DNA from: Stutzerimonas frequens
GTDB taxonomy: Bacteria > Pseudomonadota > Gammaproteobacteria > Pseudomonadales > Pseudomonadaceae
Length of the DNA: 64,000 bases
Direction: 5' to 3'
NCBI RefSeq assembly: GCF_024448335.1
Contig: NZ_JAMOHM010000004.1
Span: forward strand, 62,001 to 126,000
Shown: in pieces, positions 1-11,691 of the stretch
How positions within the stretch are numbered: the first letter of the stretch is position 1
How the letters are laid out: each line of letters opens with the position of its first letter
The notes under the pieces: generated by a model
What the model saw: the letters and a program-made list of their open reading frames with translations, nothing else
Told to the model about the DNA's origin: nothing
Database searches by the model: none
Program-made: the position numbers and the translations under genes

Positions 1-46
1 ACCGCGGCGACGACTCCTGGCTTCCAGCTCTCGGACTGGCGCTTGC

Positions 47-2545
47 TTACAGCGAACGCGCCACTTCGACCTTCTCGAACACTTCGATCTTGTCGCCGAC
101 CTTGACGTCGTTGTAGCTCTTCACGCCGATACCGCACTCCATGCCGGCGCGGACCTCGGCGACGTCGTCCTTGAAACGACGCAGCGACTCCAACTCGCCT
201 TCGAAGATCACCACGTCGTCGCGCAGGACGCGGATTGGCCGATTGCGGTAGACCATGCCCTCGGTGACCATACAGCCGGCAACCGCGCCGAACTTCGGCG
301 AACGGAAGACGTCACGCACTTCGGCAATGCCGAGGATATTCTCGCGCACATCGCTGCCGAGCATACCGGTGAGCGCCTTCTTGACGTCCTCGATAATGTC
401 GTAGATGACGTTGTAGTAGCGCATGTCCAGGCCCTCGGCCTCGACGATCTTGCGCGCACCTGCATCGGCACGGACATTGAAGCCGAACAGCACTGCGTTG
501 GATGCCAGCGCCAGGTTGGCATCGGACTCGGTGATACCACCGACGCCGCCGCCGACCACGCGCACCTGCACCTCGTCGTTGCCCAGCCCGTTGAGGGATC
601 CCTGCAGGGCCTCGAGAGAACCGCGTACGTCGGCCTTGAGGACGATGTTCAGCGTTTTCTTCTCGTCCTGCCCCATGGTTTCGAAGATATTTTCCAGCTT
701 GCCGGCATGGGCACGAGCCAGCTTCACCTCGCGGAACTTGCCCTGACGGAACAGCGCAACCTCGCGGGCCTTCTTCTCGTCGGCAACCACGGTCAGGTCG
801 TCACCAGCTTCCGGGGTACCATCCAGACCGAGAATCTCGACCGGAATCGCCGGACCGGCTTCTTTCACCGGCTTGCCGTTCTCGTCGAGCATGGCGCGAA
901 CACGACCGAAGTTGACGCCGCAAAGAACCATGTCGCCCTGGCGCAGCGTGCCGTCCTGAACCAGCACGGTAGCGACCGGGCCACGACCCTTGTCCAGACG
1001 CGATTCGACCACCACGCCACGACCCGGGGCCGACGGCGTCGCTTTCAGCTCGAGGAGCTCGGCCTGCAGCAGTACAGCCTCGAGCAGCTCGTCGACACCA
1101 GTACCCATCTTGGCGGATACCGGGATGAACGGAGTATCGCCGCCCCACTCTTCCGGAATCACATCGAGCGCGGCCAGGCCGTTCTTGATGTTGTCCGGGT
1201 TGGCGTCCGGCTTATCGATCTTGTTCACCGCGACCACGATCGGAACACCAGCCGCCTTGGCATGCTGTACCGCTTCCTGGGTCTGCGGCATGACGCCGTC
1301 ATCGGCCGCCACGACCAGGATCACGATGTCGGTGGCCTTGGCACCGCGAGCACGCATGGCGGTAAACGCCGCGTGGCCCGGGGTATCGAGGAAGGTGACC
1401 ATGCCACGCTCGGTTTCGACGTGATAGGCACCGATGTGCTGGGTGATACCGCCAGCTTCGCCAACAGCTACCTTGGCACGGCGGATGTAGTCGAGCAGCG
1501 AAGTCTTACCGTGGTCGACGTGGCCCATGACGGTCACAACCGGCGCACGGGCGACCGACTCGCCTTCGAACTTCAGCAGCTCGGCCAGCTGCTCTTCCAG
1601 CGCATTGTCGCTGACCAGCTTGACCTTGTGGCCCAGTTCCTCCGCGACCAGCTGCGCGGTCTCCTGATCCAGCACTTGGTTGATGGTGACCGGAGACCCC
1701 ATCTTGAACATGAACTTGATGACTTCGGCCGCTTTCACCGACATCTGCTGGGCCAGTTCGGCCACAGTGATGGTCTCGCCGATCGACACTTCGCGCACGA
1801 CTGGTCCTGTTGGGCTCTGGAACCCATGCTGGTTACGCTTCTTGAGCTTGCTCTTGCCACCGCGACCACCGCGACGGAAGCCATCGGCTTCGTCCTCACC
1901 GCTACGCACGGTGCGCGCCAGCGGTGCCTTGGTCTTGAGCGACGGCCGATGCTGCGCATGCTTGCGATCACGACGCTCGTCGTCATCGCTGCGCGGCTTC
2001 TCGACACGGCGAGGCTCTTCCTTCTTGCGCTCTGGAGCGGGAGCAGCAGGCTCGACCGCTACCGGCACGGGCTCTCCGCTCGCGGGCTCGACAGGCTGGG
2101 CAGGCGCCTCGGCCACGGCCTTGGCTGCCTCGGCCTGGCGACGCGCCTCCTCTTCGGCGCGCTCGCGGGCTTCCTGTTCGGCCTTGGCACGCGCGGCTTC
2201 CTCGGCAGCACGCTGTTCTTCCAGCTCGCGACGCTTTTCCGCTTCGATTTCTTCAGCGCTGCGCTTGACGAAGGTCTTCTTCTTACGGACCTCTACACTG
2301 ATGGTCTTGCTGCCACCCACCTTCAACTTGGTAGTGGTTTTGCGCTGCAAGGTAATCTTGCGCGGTTCATCCACCTTCGCCCCATGGCTGCTCTTGAGAT
2401 GGGCAAGCAGGGCCTGCTTTTCGTTATCGGTCACTACTTGCTCGGCGCTGGTGTGCGACAGTCCTGCCTCACGCATCTGCTGAAGCAGTCGCTCGACCGG
2501 TGTGTCGACCACCTGGGCCAGTTCTTTCACCGTGACTTGCGTCAT
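47..2545 (-). CDS. infB: Translation initiation factor IF-2
   Basis: GTPase that brings initiator fMet-tRNA to the 30S subunit and promotes subunit joining. The 832-residue product has an IF2 N-terminal domain (about 1-50), a long charged Lys/Glu/Ala/Arg linker (about 85-235), a second IF2_N-like domain (about 250-300), then the G domain: P-loop GHVDHGKT at 341-348, DTPGH at 387-391, NKID at 441-444. Beta-barrel domains II to IV follow to the C-terminus. The ATG at 2545 is preceded by a GAGGAG-type ribosome site. It lies 28 bp after nusA as the third protein gene of rimP-nusA-infB. The next gene in most pseudomonads, rbfA, would start just outside the window; the first 46 bases hold only its leader. 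Confidence 0.98.
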   Translation of the reverse strand: MTQVTVKELAQVVDTPVERLLQQMREAGLSHTSAEQVVTDNEKQALLAHLKSSHGAKVDEPRKITLQRKTTTKLKVGGSKTISVEVRKKKTFVKRSAEEIEAEKRRELEEQRAAEEAARAKAEQEARERAEEEARRQAEAAKAVAEAPAQPVEPASGEPVPVAVEPAAPAPERKKEEPRRVEKPRSDDDERRDRKHAQHRPSLKTKAPLARTVRSGEDEADGFRRGGRGGKSKLKKRNQHGFQSPTGPVVREVSIGETITVAELAQQMSVKAAEVIKFMFKMGSPVTINQVLDQETAQLVAEELGHKVKLVSDNALEEQLAELLKFEGESVARAPVVTVMGHVDHGKTSLLDYIRRAKVAVGEAGGITQHIGAYHVETERGMVTFLDTPGHAAFTAMRARGAKATDIVILVVAADDGVMPQTQEAVQHAKAAGVPIVVAVNKIDKPDANPDNIKNGLAALDVIPEEWGGDTPFIPVSAKMGTGVDELLEAVLLQAELLELKATPSAPGRGVVVESRLDKGRGPVATVLVQDGTLRQGDMVLCGVNFGRVRAMLDENGKPVKEAGPAIPVEILGLDGTPEAGDDLTVVADEKKAREVALFRQGKFREVKLARAHAGKLENIFETMGQDEKKTLNIVLKADVRGSLEALQGSLNGLGNDEVQVRVVGGGVGGITESDANLALASNAVLFGFNVRADAGARKIVEAEGLDMRYYNVIYDIIEDVKKALTGMLGSDVRENILGIAEVRDVFRSPKFGAVAGCMVTEGMVYRNRPIRVLRDDVVIFEGELESLRRFKDDVAEVRAGMECGIGVKSYNDVKVGDKIEVFEKVEVARSL

Positions 2546-2573
2546 GCATTTCTCTCCTCAGGCCGCTAATTAC

Positions 2574-4055
2574 TTACTCGAACCAATGGGCTCGGGCGGC
2601 CATGATCAGCTTGCCGGCACGCTCTTCATCGATGCCGTCTATGTCGAGCAGGTCGTCAATAGACTGCTCGGCCAGGTCTTCGCGGGTGATGACGCCCCGC
2701 ACGGCCAACTCGACCGCCAGTTCTTTGTCCATGCCTTCAAGCGCCAGCAGATCGTCAGCCGGCTGAGCGTCTGCGAGCTTTTCCTCGTTGGCGATGGCCT
2801 TGGTCAGCAGGCGATCCTTGGCCCGCGTACGCAGCTCGTTGACGATATCCTCGTCGAAGCCATCGATGTCGAGCATCTCCTCCATCGGGACATAGGCGAC
2901 TTCTTCCAGCGAAGTGAAGCCCTCTTCTACCAGTACCTGCGCGAGCTCCTCATCTACATCCAGCTCTTCGATGAAGCTGCGCAGAATATCGCCGGTCTCT
3001 TCCTGCTGCTTGGCCTGGATGTCCGCTTCGGTCATGACATTCAGCGTCCAGCCGGTCAGTTGGCTGGCCAGACGTACGTTCTGACCGCCGCGTCCGATGG
3101 CCTGGGCCAGGTTGTCCTCGGCGACGGCGATATCCATGGCATGTGCGTCTTCGTCGACGATGATCGCTGCGACTTCGGCAGGCGCCATGGCATTGATGAC
3201 GAACTGCGCTGGGTTCTCGTCCCACAGCACGATGTCGACCCGCTCACCACCGATTTCGCCGGACACTGCCTGAACCCGCGATCCACGCATACCGATACAG
3301 GCGCCCTGGGGATCGATGCGCTTGTCCTTGGAACGAACAGCGATCTTGGCCCGCGAACCTGGGTCACGCGACGCCCCCATCACCTCAATCAAGCCCTCGG
3401 CGATCTCAGGCACCTCGATGCGAAACAGCTCGATCAGCATCTGCGGCGCAGTGCGCGACAGGATCAGCTGCGGGCCGCGGTTCTCGGTGCGAATTTCCTT
3501 GAGCAAGGCGCGAACACGGGCACCGACGCGGAAGGTTTCACGCGCGATGATGTCTTCCCGGGCCAGCAGCGCTTCGGCGTTGTTGCCCAGATCGACAATG
3601 ACGCTGTCGCGGGTCACTTTCTTGACCGTTCCGGAGATGATTTCACCCAGACGATCGCGATAGGCCTCGACTACCTGCGCACGCTCGGCCTCGCGTACTT
3701 TCTGCACGATGACCTGCTTGGCAGTCTGCGCCGCAATGCGACCGAACTCGATGGACTCGATCTTCTCCTCGAACACATCACCGAGCTTGGCGTCCGGATT
3801 ACGCTCCTGGGCCTGATCCAAGGCCAATTGGTGGGCCGGATCCTCGAAATGCTCGTCGTCGACCACGGTCCAGCGACGGAAAGTCTCGTAACTGCCGTTG
3901 TGGCGATTGATTTCCACACGCAGATCAACGTCGTCTTCGTAGCGTTTCTTGGTCGCTGTGGCCAAAGCCAGCTCCAACGCCTCGAAAATCACACTTGCCG
4001 GTACGCCCTTTTCATTGGACACCGACTCCACAACCAGCAGTACTTCTTTGCTCAT
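2574..4055 (-). CDS. nusA: Transcription termination/antitermination factor NusA
   Basis: RNA polymerase-binding elongation factor acting in pausing, intrinsic termination and rRNA antitermination. At 493 residues it matches the E. coli length. The order is an N-terminal RNAP-binding domain (1 to about 130), an S1 domain, two KH domains, and two C-terminal acidic helix-hairpin-helix repeats. The repeats are visible as [10 protein letters not shown] and [11 protein letters not shown], the arrangement of gammaproteobacterial NusA. The chosen start gives [17 protein letters not shown], the conserved N-terminus; an in-frame upstream ATG would add seven residues with no family support. It follows rimP by 44 bp. 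Confidence 0.98.
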   Translation of the reverse strand: MSKEVLLVVESVSNEKGVPASVIFEALELALATATKKRYEDDVDLRVEINRHNGSYETFRRWTVVDDEHFEDPAHQLALDQAQERNPDAKLGDVFEEKIESIEFGRIAAQTAKQVIVQKVREAERAQVVEAYRDRLGEIISGTVKKVTRDSVIVDLGNNAEALLAREDIIARETFRVGARVRALLKEIRTENRGPQLILSRTAPQMLIELFRIEVPEIAEGLIEVMGASRDPGSRAKIAVRSKDKRIDPQGACIGMRGSRVQAVSGEIGGERVDIVLWDENPAQFVINAMAPAEVAAIIVDEDAHAMDIAVAEDNLAQAIGRGGQNVRLASQLTGWTLNVMTEADIQAKQQEETGDILRSFIEELDVDEELAQVLVEEGFTSLEEVAYVPMEEMLDIDGFDEDIVNELRTRAKDRLLTKAIANEEKLADAQPADDLLALEGMDKELAVELAVRGVITREDLAEQSIDDLLDIDGIDEERAGKLIMAARAHWFE

Positions 4056-4099
4056 CGTACGCCTCGCCTTTCGCAATCCATTGGGTCCGCGGGATCCGC

Positions 4100-4558
4100 T
4101 CAGTCAAAACGGGGAACTATGTTGGCCTTATCGATCATGTCGATCGGCAGCAGATACTCATGGTCATCAACCAGCACAACAATGTCCTGCTCTTCCACCC
4201 CACGGAGAAGACCCTGGAAATTGCGCCTGCCCTCGAAGGGCGAGCGCAGCTTTATTTTTACTTGTTCACCGACATGGGCGCTGTATTGCTCGATCGTGAA
4301 CAGCGGCCGGTCCATTCCCGGAGAGGACACCTCAAGGGTGTAGTCCACGCTGATCGGGTCCTCCACATCGAGGACACCGCTCAGTTGCCGGCTGACCTTC
4401 TCGCAGTCATCAATGAGAATGCCGTTGGCATGATCGATATAGACACGCAACAGCGAATGACGGCCCTGGGAAATGAACTCGATCCCCCAGCATTGATAGC
4501 CAAGCGCCTCAACCACCGGGGCCAACAAGGCCTGCAACTGTTCTAGCTTGCTCGACAT
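4100..4558 (-). CDS. rimP: Ribosome maturation factor RimP
   Basis: Protein needed for 30S subunit maturation, 152 residues, two-domain RimP fold. The start [20 protein letters not shown] is the conserved one; the open frame continues upstream by 30 residues through a hairpin-rich leader, which argues against the longer form. The family motif [10 protein letters not shown] is present near residue 87. It is the first protein gene of the rimP-nusA-infB operon, behind tRNA-fMet and two intrinsic-terminator-like hairpins, so expression probably depends on read-through or on an internal promoter. Confidence 0.97.
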   Translation of the reverse strand: MSSKLEQLQALLAPVVEALGYQCWGIEFISQGRHSLLRVYIDHANGILIDDCEKVSRQLSGVLDVEDPISVDYTLEVSSPGMDRPLFTIEQYSAHVGEQVKIKLRSPFEGRRNFQGLLRGVEEQDIVVLVDDHEYLLPIDMIDKANIVPRFD

Positions 4559-4584
4559 CGAAGTCCCTCGCGCATGCTGTACAA

Positions 4585-4610
4585 ATGAAAAATGGGCGAA
4601 ACGCCCATCC
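4585..4610 (-). terminator. Terminator-like hairpin in rimP leader
   Basis: On the minus strand the sequence forms ATGGGCG-TTT-CGCCCAT followed by TTTTCATTT, a classic intrinsic terminator shape. It sits between tRNA-fMet and the rimP start, only about 27 nt upstream of the start codon. It could be an attenuator limiting rimP-nusA-infB read-through; NusA itself modulates such sites, so autoregulation is possible (inference). Confidence 0.65.
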
Positions 4611-4651
4611 CTTCTGACCGCCTGTAAATGCCGGCGACCTGGCCTCAAGCT

Positions 4652-4680
4652 AATAAAAAGCCCCTGTACAGGGGCTCTTT
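4652..4680 (-). terminator. Intrinsic terminator after tRNA-fMet
   Basis: The stem AGCCCC-TGTA-CAGGGGCT (4659-4676) is followed on the minus strand by TTTTTATTAG. It directly follows the tRNA-fMet 3' end (4687), so it should release the tRNA transcript or act as an RNase processing point before rimP. Confidence 0.75.
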
Positions 4681-4686
4681 ATTGGC

Positions 4687-4763
<77 letters not shown>

Positions 4764-4827
4764 TCAAACTGGGCACGAATTATACGACCCACACCCAATA
4801 CAGGTCAACCGAAACCCTCAAACACAA

Positions 4828-4852
4828 GAAAGCCCGCACTAGGCGGGCCTGC
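4828..4852 (-). terminator. Hairpin between tRNA-Leu and tRNA-fMet
   Basis: The minus strand reads GCCCGCC-TAGT-GCGGGC then TTTCTTGT, an intrinsic terminator or processing hairpin just after tRNA-Leu. Confidence 0.7.
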
Positions 4853-4857
4853 TTGTT

Positions 4858-4943
4858 TGGTACCGAGGAGGGGACTCGAACCCCTACAGCCTATGGCCAC
4901 TACCACCTCAAGGTAGCGTGTCTACCAATTCCACCACCTCGGC
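4858..4943 (-). tRNA. tRNA-Leu (GAG)
   Basis: 86-nt tRNA with a class II long variable arm and encoded CCA (4858-4860). The anticodon stem CTACC/GGTAG encloses loop TTGAGGT, giving anticodon GAG. It begins 7 nt after the secG stop codon and so is probably excised from the tpiA-secG transcript. Confidence 0.97.
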
Positions 4944-4950
4944 AAAAACC

Positions 4951-5334
4951 TTATTGCCCCTCTCCCACCTCAGGCACGTCGCCAGCAGTCTCCGTCGCCT
5001 TTTGCTCTTCGAGCATCGGCACATCTTCTACCGCGGGCTTGCTTGCCGGCACTTCCAGAACAGCCGGATCAGGCAGCCCCGCCTGAGACAATTGATCAGC
5101 CTGCTGCTTGGCGAAGAACGCCAACCCAAGGCTGGTCAGAAAAAAAACGCCCGCAAGTATAGCAGTAAGCCGACTCAAAAAGGTAGCAGAACCTTGGCTT
5201 CCGAAAACAGTTGCCGAAGCACCGGAACCGAAAGACGCACCAGCATCCGCACCCTTGCCCTGCTGCAGCAGCACCAGCGCAACCACACCAAGAGCAACCA
5301 GCAGATGCACCACGATCACAACAGTCTGCAACAT
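4951..5334 (-). CDS. secG: Protein translocase subunit SecG
   Basis: Small inner-membrane subunit of the SecYEG translocon. The 127-residue protein has a first membrane helix at the N-terminus ([20 protein letters not shown]), the conserved cytoplasmic loop containing [11 protein letters not shown] and [10 protein letters not shown], then a second helix (about 55-75) and an acidic tail rich in Glu, Pro and Val. The start is set by homology; the open frame extends 14 codons further upstream into tpiA. The ATG lies 4 nt after the tpiA stop, consistent with coupling. Confidence 0.95.
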   Translation of the reverse strand: MLQTVVIVVHLLVALGVVALVLLQQGKGADAGASFGSGASATVFGSQGSATFLSRLTAILAGVFFLTSLGLAFFAKQQADQLSQAGLPDPAVLEVPASKPAVEDVPMLEEQKATETAGDVPEVGEGQ

Positions 5335-5338
5335 CTGT

Positions 5339-6094
5339 TCAGTTCCCCGCGGCGCGACAGATCGCACCGAATTCATCCGCTTTCAGAGAGGCCCCACCAA
5401 CTAGCCCCCCATCAATATCCGCCATGGCGAACAGCTCGGCTGCATTCTCCGCCTTGACGCTACCACCATACAGCAGCCTTACACCCTCAGCGATGCGGCG
5501 ATCGCTACGGGCAAGCTGCTCACGAATGGCAGCATGTACTTCCTGCGCTTGCCCTGGCGCCGCCGTCAAGCCCGAGCCGATAGCCCAGACAGGCTCGTAA
5601 GCGACCACCGCAGACCGAAACGCCTCGATTCCCTGATCATCGAGAACCCGACCCAGCTGCCGCGCCACTACCTCGAGCGTCCTACCGGCTTCGCGCTCCT
5701 CGAGCGTCTCGCCGACGCACAGCACAGGCATCAAACCACTCAACTGGGCTGCCGCAAACTTCTGGCTGACCACTTCGTCCGTCTCACCCAGCAACAGGCG
5801 GCGCTCGGAATGCCCAACCAATACCCACTTGCAACCCGCGTCAACAAGCTGTTCGGCCGAGACCTCACCGGTCAAAGCACCAAACCCCGACTGCAACGCA
5901 CAATCCTGAGCACCGACGGACACTTTTGCTCCATCGAGCGCGCTCAAGACCTGACTGACATGCACAAAGGAGGGAAATACCGCAATCTCGACTGCCGCAG
6001 GCAATACCTGCTGCTGAAAAGACTCGATCAGCTCTGCGACGCTAGCGCGGGTACCGTTCATTTTCCAGTTACCAGCTACCATGGGGCGACGCAT
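5339..6094 (-). CDS. tpiA: Triosephosphate isomerase
   Basis: Interconverts dihydroxyacetone phosphate and glyceraldehyde-3-phosphate. TIM barrel of 251 residues with NWKMNG near residue 8 (catalytic Lys), VGHSERR (electrophilic His), [11 protein letters not shown] (catalytic Glu) and the phosphate-binding [11 protein letters not shown]. It lies between glmM and secG, the standard Pseudomonas order. Confidence 0.98.
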   Translation of the reverse strand: MRRPMVAGNWKMNGTRASVAELIESFQQQVLPAAVEIAVFPSFVHVSQVLSALDGAKVSVGAQDCALQSGFGALTGEVSAEQLVDAGCKWVLVGHSERRLLLGETDEVVSQKFAAAQLSGLMPVLCVGETLEEREAGRTLEVVARQLGRVLDDQGIEAFRSAVVAYEPVWAIGSGLTAAPGQAQEVHAAIREQLARSDRRIAEGVRLLYGGSVKAENAAELFAMADIDGGLVGGASLKADEFGAICRAAGN

Positions 6095-6159
6095 GCTTTA
6101 CCTCATCGGTCAAAGTGGGCGCAGATGTTACTCAACGACTGCGCCCCTGGCAAGCAGCT

Positions 6160-7497
6160 TCACGCACAAACTTCGGTTACGACCTTGGCCAACTCTTCCG
6201 CCATGCACCGCACCTGAGTCTCGTCATCGCCCTCGACCATTACCCGCACCAGCGGCTCGGTACCAGACTTGCGCAGCAGGACGCGCCCACGCCCACCCAT
6301 GCGCTCGGTGACGCTATCGCACGCAGCCTTGACACTGGGATGAGCAATCGGATCACGATCGCCTGAGAAGCGCACATTGATCAGTACCTGCGGACACTTG
6401 TGCCACGCCAGACGCTCCTGGGCGAGGGTCTGCTCACGGCGACGAAGAGCCAGTACCACCTGCAAGGCCGCGATGATCGCATCACCCGTCGTGGTGTGCT
6501 GAGCGCAGACGATGTGCCCGGAATTCTCGCCACCGAGAACCCAGCCACGATCAAGCATTTCCGCGATCACATAGCGATCGCCGACCTTGGCACGCGTGAA
6601 TGGAATCTCACGCGCCTTCAACGCAAGCTCTAGCCCGAGGTTGCTCATCAGCGTGCCCACCACGCCACCGGCCAGACGCTCGCGCTCCTGCAGATCGGTC
6701 GCAATGATGTAAAGCAGCTCATCGCCATCGACGACCGCACCGGTATGGTCGACCATCATCACCCGGTCGCCGTCACCGTCAAAGGCGATGCCGAGGTCTG
6801 CTCCATGCTCAACGACCGCTTTCTGCAATTGCCCGACGTGGGTTGAACCAACATCGGCATTGATGTTCAGCCCATCCGGCTGTGCACCGATCACCACGAC
6901 CTCTGCCCCAAGCTCGCGGAACACGCTGGGCGCGACCTTGTAGGTAGCGCCGTGAGCGCAATCGACTACCAGCTTGAGCCCGGAGAAATCAGTACTGGTC
7001 GGCACGCTGCTCTTGCAGAACTCGATATAGCGACCGGCCGCATCGTTGATCCGCGACGCCTTGCCCAACTGAGCCGACTCGACGACCGTCATCGGCGTGT
7101 CGATCAGCTCCTCGATCATCAATTCCACCTCGTCGGGGAGCTTGGTGCCGCGACCGGAAAAGAACTTGATGCCGTTGTCGTGATGGGGATTGTGCGAGGC
7201 ACTGATAACGATCCCGGCCTCGGCATGAAAGGTACGTGTCAGGTAGGCAACCGCCGGAGTCGGCATCGGCCCTAGCAGCAACACATCGGCTCCAGCAGCG
7301 GAGAGCCCCGCCTGCAGTGCCGACTCGAACATGTAGCCCGAGATACGGGTGTCCTTGCCGATCAGGATTCGGCACTTGCCCTGCTTGCGAAAGGCCATGC
7401 CCGCCGCCCAGCCCAACTTGAGCATGAAGTCAGGGGTAATGGGCGCCTGCCCTACGTGGCCACGAATGCCGTCGGTGCCGAAGTACTTTCTAGTCAT
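6160..7497 (-). CDS. glmM: Phosphoglucosamine mutase
   Basis: Converts glucosamine-6-phosphate to glucosamine-1-phosphate for UDP-GlcNAc and hence peptidoglycan and LPS. It has 445 residues with N-terminus [13 protein letters not shown], active-site phosphoserine loop [12 protein letters not shown] (Ser near 102), metal loop DGDGDR (near 245) and C-terminal phosphate-binding [11 protein letters not shown]. The start with the conserved N-terminus is preferred to the ATG 12 codons upstream, which would overlap folP. folP ends 10 nt upstream. Confidence 0.98.
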   Translation of the reverse strand: MTRKYFGTDGIRGHVGQAPITPDFMLKLGWAAGMAFRKQGKCRILIGKDTRISGYMFESALQAGLSAAGADVLLLGPMPTPAVAYLTRTFHAEAGIVISASHNPHHDNGIKFFSGRGTKLPDEVELMIEELIDTPMTVVESAQLGKASRINDAAGRYIEFCKSSVPTSTDFSGLKLVVDCAHGATYKVAPSVFRELGAEVVVIGAQPDGLNINADVGSTHVGQLQKAVVEHGADLGIAFDGDGDRVMMVDHTGAVVDGDELLYIIATDLQERERLAGGVVGTLMSNLGLELALKAREIPFTRAKVGDRYVIAEMLDRGWVLGGENSGHIVCAQHTTTGDAIIAALQVVLALRRREQTLAQERLAWHKCPQVLINVRFSGDRDPIAHPSVKAACDSVTERMGGRGRVLLRKSGTEPLVRVMVEGDDETQVRCMAEELAKVVTEVCA

Positions 7498-7507
7498 GGT
7501 GCTTTCC

Positions 7508-8359
7508 CTACTCTGCCGCCTGCACTGCGGCAATCATTCGAACTACATCAACCGTTTCGGCAACATCATGCACCCGCACGATCTGCGCCCCCTTGCTGAC
7601 GGCAAGAGCCGCTAGCGCCAGACTGCCATACAACCGCTCAGCCACCGGGCGCCCTAGCACGCCACCGATCATGCTCTTGCGTGACACACCTACCAGCAGG
7701 GGGCGACCAAATTGGTGAAGCGCCTCCAGATGCTTGAACAGCACGAGATTGTGATCCAGCGTCTTGGCAAACCCGAACCCCGGGTCGAGCACGATGCGCT
7801 CGGTCGGAATGCCTGCCGCCGCACAGGCAACCATTCGGTCACCGAGGAACGACGCTACTTCCTCAGTGATATCGTCGTAACGCGGATCATCCTGCATATC
7901 ACCTGGCTCGCCGCACATATGCATGAGACAGACTGGCAGACCGCTGTCGGCCGCAGCATCCAGCGCGCCATCGCGCCGCAACGAGCGCACGTCGTTGATC
8001 AGCCCAGCCCCGAGACGCGCACACTCACGGATCACGGCCGGCGTCGAAGTGTCGACCGAGATGACGACGTCCAGCTCGCGGGCGATAGCCTCGACGATCG
8101 GAGCGACTCGCTCCAGTTCCTCAGTAGGTGATACCGAGCGCGCGCCCGGACGCGTCGACTCACCCCCGACATCGATCAGCGTGGCGCCAGCCGTGACCAT
8201 CGCCTGCGCGTGGCGCAAGGCGGCGTCGCGCTCGGCGAAGCGGCCACCGTCGGAGAAGGAATCAGGGGTGACATTGAGAATCCCCATGACATGGGGACGA
8301 GATAGATCGAGAACCCGACTGCCGCAGACCAGTCGAGCAGGTGAAGACGAGTTATTCAT
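7508..8359 (-). CDS. folP: Dihydropteroate synthase
   Basis: Condenses p-aminobenzoate with the pterin pyrophosphate in folate synthesis; target of sulfonamides. 283 residues, TIM barrel, with [15 protein letters not shown] (pterin/pyrophosphate loop), [11 protein letters not shown] and the C-terminal VRVHDVAE segment. It lies between ftsH and glmM, as in E. coli and Pseudomonas. Confidence 0.98.
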   Translation of the reverse strand: MNNSSSPARLVCGSRVLDLSRPHVMGILNVTPDSFSDGGRFAERDAALRHAQAMVTAGATLIDVGGESTRPGARSVSPTEELERVAPIVEAIARELDVVISVDTSTPAVIRECARLGAGLINDVRSLRRDGALDAAADSGLPVCLMHMCGEPGDMQDDPRYDDITEEVASFLGDRMVACAAAGIPTERIVLDPGFGFAKTLDHNLVLFKHLEALHQFGRPLLVGVSRKSMIGGVLGRPVAERLYGSLALAALAVSKGAQIVRVHDVAETVDVVRMIAAVQAAE

Positions 8360-8443
8360 TCACGAGCCTTGAACGTTGGGACGCCTGGGCAGGCGATCCA
8401 CACCAGCTGCACCACCATGGCACAGCGGGGAGAACAATTTACA

Positions 8444-8472
8444 CCAGAAGGGGCGCCTATGCGCCCCTTCTG
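8444..8472 (-). terminator. Strong inverted repeat between ftsH and folP
   Basis: A 13-bp perfect stem (CCAGAAGGGGCGC / GCGCCCCTTCTGG) with a 4-nt loop lies 36 nt after the ftsH stop. No clear U-run follows, so it may stabilise the ftsH mRNA end or act as a partial terminator. Confidence 0.6.
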
Positions 8473-8507
8473 GATTCAGCTCATGACACGCGTTCGGCGC
8501 GCTGCCC

Positions 8508-10418
8508 TCAGTGCTCGCCGGCCGGACCGCCGATCGGCGTCTGCGGGCGGCTGTCATCCGGTACCGCTGGCGTCCCGGATGTTCCAGAACCACCCTCCCA
8601 GTCGCGCGGCTCACGCGGTGGGCGTCCGGCCATGATGTCGTCGATCTGCGGCGCATCGATCGTTTCGTACTTCATGAGGGCCTCGGCCATCATGTCCAGC
8701 TTGTCGCGATTGTCCGTCAGGATCTGCTTGGCCGTGCCGTAGCAATGATCGATGATGCTGCGCACTTCTTCATCGATGAGCTTGGCGGTCTCGCCGGACA
8801 CGTTGGCATGCTGACTACCGGCACTGCGACCGAGAAAGACTTCGCCTTCCTCTTCGGCATACATCAGCGGACCAAGCTTTTCGGACAACCCCCACTTGGT
8901 CACCATGTTCCGCGCCAGTTGCGTGGCGCGCATGATGTCGTTGGAGGCGCCAGTCGTGACACCTTCGAACCCCAGGGTCATCTCCTCCGCAATCCGGCCG
9001 CCAAACAGCGAGCAGATCTGGCTGATCAGCGCGCGCTTCGACAGGCTGTAGCGATCCTCTTCCGGGAGGAACATGGTGACGCCCAACGCCCGCCCACGCG
9101 GGATGATCGAAACCTTGTACACCGGATCGTGCTCCGGCACTACGCGCCCCACGATGGCATGTCCCGCCTCGTGATAGGCCGTGTTGAGCTTCTCCTTCTC
9201 GGACATGACCATGGACTTGCGCTCGGCGCCCATCATGATCTTGTCCTTCGCCAACTCAAACTCGCGCATCTCGACTATGCGCTTGTTCGCCCGCGCAGCG
9301 AACAGCGACGCCTCGTTGACCAGATTGGCCAGGTCCGCGCCCGAAAACCCCGGTGTACCGCGGGCGATAACCGCCGGCTCGACGTTCTCGCTGACCGGCA
9401 CCTTGCGCATATGCACCTTGAGGATCTGCTCGCGACCGCGGATGTCCGGCAAGCCAACAACGACCTGGCGGTCGAAACGGCCCGGACGCAGTAGCGCCGG
9501 ATCGAGCACGTCTGGGCGGTTGGTAGCCGCGATGACGATAATGCCGTCGTTCATCTCGAAACCGTCCATCTCCACCAGCAACTGGTTGAGGGTCTGCTCG
9601 CGCTCGTCATGCCCGCCGCCAAGGCCGGCACCACGATGGCGGCCGACTGCATCGATCTCGTCGATGAAGATGATGCACGGCGCATGCTTCTTGGCCTGCT
9701 CGAACATGTCACGGACACGGCTGGCGCCGACACCGACGAACATCTCGACGAAATCCGAACCCGAAATGGTGAAGAACGGCACCTTGGCTTCGCCGGCGAT
9801 TGCCTTGGCCAGCAGCGTCTTACCGGTACCGGGCGGGCCGACCATCAACACACCGCGCGGAATACGGCCACCGAGACGCTGGAACTTGCCTGGGTCACGA
9901 AGGAATTCGACCAGTTCGTGCACCTCTTCCTTGGCCTCGTCGCAACCCGCGACGTCAGCGAAGGTGGTCTTGACCTGATCCTCGGAGAGCAACCGAGCCT
10001 TGCTCTTGCCGAAGCTCATCGGCCCGCCCTTGCCGCCTGCACCGCCCTGCATCTGCCGCATGAAGAACATGAACACGGCGATGATCACTAGGATCGGGAA
10101 GCTGGCCACCAGCAACTGGGTCCAGATGCTCTGCTGCTCAGGCTGCTTGCCCTCGATCAGCACATTGTTGTCGAGCAGGTCACCGATCAGGCCGTTGTCC
10201 TGGATCGCCGGGCGAATGGTCTTGAAGGTATCGCCGTCGCTCCGCTTGCCGATGATGACGAAGCCATCGACGGTCACGCGCTCGACGCGCCCTTCCTTGA
10301 CTTGTTCGAGGAAATCCGAGTAGTTCAGCGTCTGCGGCTCGGTCGGGCTGGAGAAGTTGTTCATCACCGTGACCAAGACGGCGGCGATGATCAGCCACAG
10401 AATCAGGTTTTTTGCCAT
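8508..10418 (-). CDS. ftsH: ATP-dependent zinc metalloprotease FtsH
   Basis: Membrane-anchored AAA+ protease that degrades misfolded membrane proteins and short-lived regulators such as sigma-32 and LpxC. The 636-residue protein has a first membrane helix at 5-20, a periplasmic domain (about 25-100), a second helix (about 102-120), Walker A GPPGTGKT at 194-201, Walker B FIDEID near 251-256 and zinc site HEAGH at 416-420. The chosen start MAKNLILW fits the family; the open frame runs 30 codons further upstream. rlmE lies upstream on the same strand, 214 bp away. Confidence 0.98.
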   Translation of the reverse strand: MAKNLILWLIIAAVLVTVMNNFSSPTEPQTLNYSDFLEQVKEGRVERVTVDGFVIIGKRSDGDTFKTIRPAIQDNGLIGDLLDNNVLIEGKQPEQQSIWTQLLVASFPILVIIAVFMFFMRQMQGGAGGKGGPMSFGKSKARLLSEDQVKTTFADVAGCDEAKEEVHELVEFLRDPGKFQRLGGRIPRGVLMVGPPGTGKTLLAKAIAGEAKVPFFTISGSDFVEMFVGVGASRVRDMFEQAKKHAPCIIFIDEIDAVGRHRGAGLGGGHDEREQTLNQLLVEMDGFEMNDGIIVIAATNRPDVLDPALLRPGRFDRQVVVGLPDIRGREQILKVHMRKVPVSENVEPAVIARGTPGFSGADLANLVNEASLFAARANKRIVEMREFELAKDKIMMGAERKSMVMSEKEKLNTAYHEAGHAIVGRVVPEHDPVYKVSIIPRGRALGVTMFLPEEDRYSLSKRALISQICSLFGGRIAEEMTLGFEGVTTGASNDIMRATQLARNMVTKWGLSEKLGPLMYAEEEGEVFLGRSAGSQHANVSGETAKLIDEEVRSIIDHCYGTAKQILTDNRDKLDMMAEALMKYETIDAPQIDDIMAGRPPREPRDWEGGSGTSGTPAVPDDSRPQTPIGGPAGEH

Positions 10419-10632
10419 GTCGTTCAATTCACTACCCTCTGGAGCAAACCCGTTGTCTGCGGGCCCGCATGACGGCCGATAGGTTGCTTGGCCTAACTTA
10501 CTACACAACTCAATGAAACAGGCAGCCGGTCTGTAACCCTATGAAACAGCCTAGCCCTAGCTTTATGTGCCCGTCCATTGGACTCGCAACCGCCGGAAAC
10601 GGTCGCTTTGATCTGGGACGGCAGCTTACGTG

Positions 10633-11265
10633 CTAGTCGTCTTGCCCGCCCCGGAAGCCACGAGCGAGCAGATATTGCTCGCGAGACCGGTCGCGCGACG
10701 ACAGCGGCTTGCGCATTTGCACTTTCTCGAAGTTCTGCCGAACCTCTTTCAGGTAGGCATCGAAGCCCTCTCCCTGAAATATCTTGATCAAGAAATCACC
10801 ACCCGGACGCAGCACGCGGCTCGCCAGATCGAGCGCCAGCTCGCAGAGGAACATCGCGCGCGGCTGATCCGCCGCCCTCACCCCACTCATATTGGGGGCC
10901 ATATCCGAAATCACAAGGTCGACGGGATTATCCCCGATGGCCTCGAGGATCTGAGAGAAGACCTCGTCTTCTGTGAAATCGCCTTGAATGAAGGTTACGT
11001 CGGCGATGCTGTCCATCGGCAGAATGTCAGATGCGATCAGCCGACCTTTGTCGCCGATGACCCGACTGGTGACCTGAGACCAGCCACCCGGCGCCGCACC
11101 GAGGTCGACCACCGTCATGCCAGGGCGCAGGATGCGATCCTTCTCCTGGATCTCCAGCAGCTTGTAGCTGGCGCGCGAACGGTAGCCGTCGCGTTGCGCC
11201 ATCTTCACGTAAGGATCGTCGAAATGTTCTTTCAGCCACCGTGGGCTGGTCTTGGAGCGTGCCAA
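10633..11265 (-). CDS. rlmE: 23S rRNA 2'-O-methyltransferase RlmE (FtsJ/RrmJ)
   Basis: SAM-dependent methyltransferase of U2552 in 23S rRNA. 210 residues with N-terminal [20 protein letters not shown], the SAM-binding [12 protein letters not shown] (near 53-64), DMAPNMSG and a catalytic K-D-K-E set. It is the gene upstream of ftsH and is divergent from yhbY with 83 bp between them, as in E. coli. Confidence 0.97.
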   Translation of the reverse strand: MARSKTSPRWLKEHFDDPYVKMAQRDGYRSRASYKLLEIQEKDRILRPGMTVVDLGAAPGGWSQVTSRVIGDKGRLIASDILPMDSIADVTFIQGDFTEDEVFSQILEAIGDNPVDLVISDMAPNMSGVRAADQPRAMFLCELALDLASRVLRPGGDFLIKIFQGEGFDAYLKEVRQNFEKVQMRKPLSSRDRSREQYLLARGFRGGQDD

Positions 11266-11348
11266 GCTGATACCTCATCTGTGCGGCCCTGCACCTCTCG
11301 GGTACACTAGCCGCCGTTTTTCAAGGGTTCTGACGCAAGGGTCGAAAT

Positions 11349-11660
11349 ATGCCGCTCACAAACGAGCAGAAGAAACAGTACAAGTCCATCGGCCACCATC
11401 TGAAACCGGTTCTGATCGTAGCCGAAAACGGGCTGACCGAAGGCGTTCAGGCCGAACTGGAGCGAGCCCTGAACGACCATGAGCTTATCAAGGTCCAGTT
11501 TCGTCTTACCGAGCGCGAAGATCGTCGCGCCTTGATGGAAGAGCTGTGCGCGATCGGTAAGTGCGAGCTGGTACAAACCATCGGCAAGATGGCACTGGTC
11601 TATCGCAAGAATCCGAAGCCGAACAAGCAGCTGTCGAACATCCATCGCTTCCAGGCGTGA
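11349..11660 (+). CDS. yhbY: YhbY-type RNA-binding (CRM domain) protein
   Basis: 103-residue single CRM/CRS1-YhbY domain protein that associates with pre-50S particles. Visible family features are the N-terminal LTNEQKKQYKSIGHHLKPV, VAENGLTEGV and the conserved KVQF segment. Divergent from rlmE. The plus-strand transcript should end at the hairpin before the convergent DUF4149 gene. Confidence 0.93.
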   Translation: MPLTNEQKKQYKSIGHHLKPVLIVAENGLTEGVQAELERALNDHELIKVQFRLTEREDRRALMEELCAIGKCELVQTIGKMALVYRKNPKPNKQLSNIHRFQA

Positions 11661-11662
11661 AA

Positions 11663-11690
11663 CCGCTGCGGCAGCAACCTGCCGCGGCAA
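11663..11690. terminator. Hairpin between convergent yhbY and DUF4149 gene
   Basis: An imperfect stem GCTGCGGCAG / CTGCCGCGGC with loop CAAC occupies the 31-bp gap between two convergent stop codons and could serve both directions. The U-run is weak. Confidence 0.5.
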
Positions 11691-11691
11691 T

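Noticed and set aside
707-2569. Long plus-strand frame opposite infB
   Set aside because: Antisense shadow of a fully conserved gene in GC-rich DNA; its translation has no family features.
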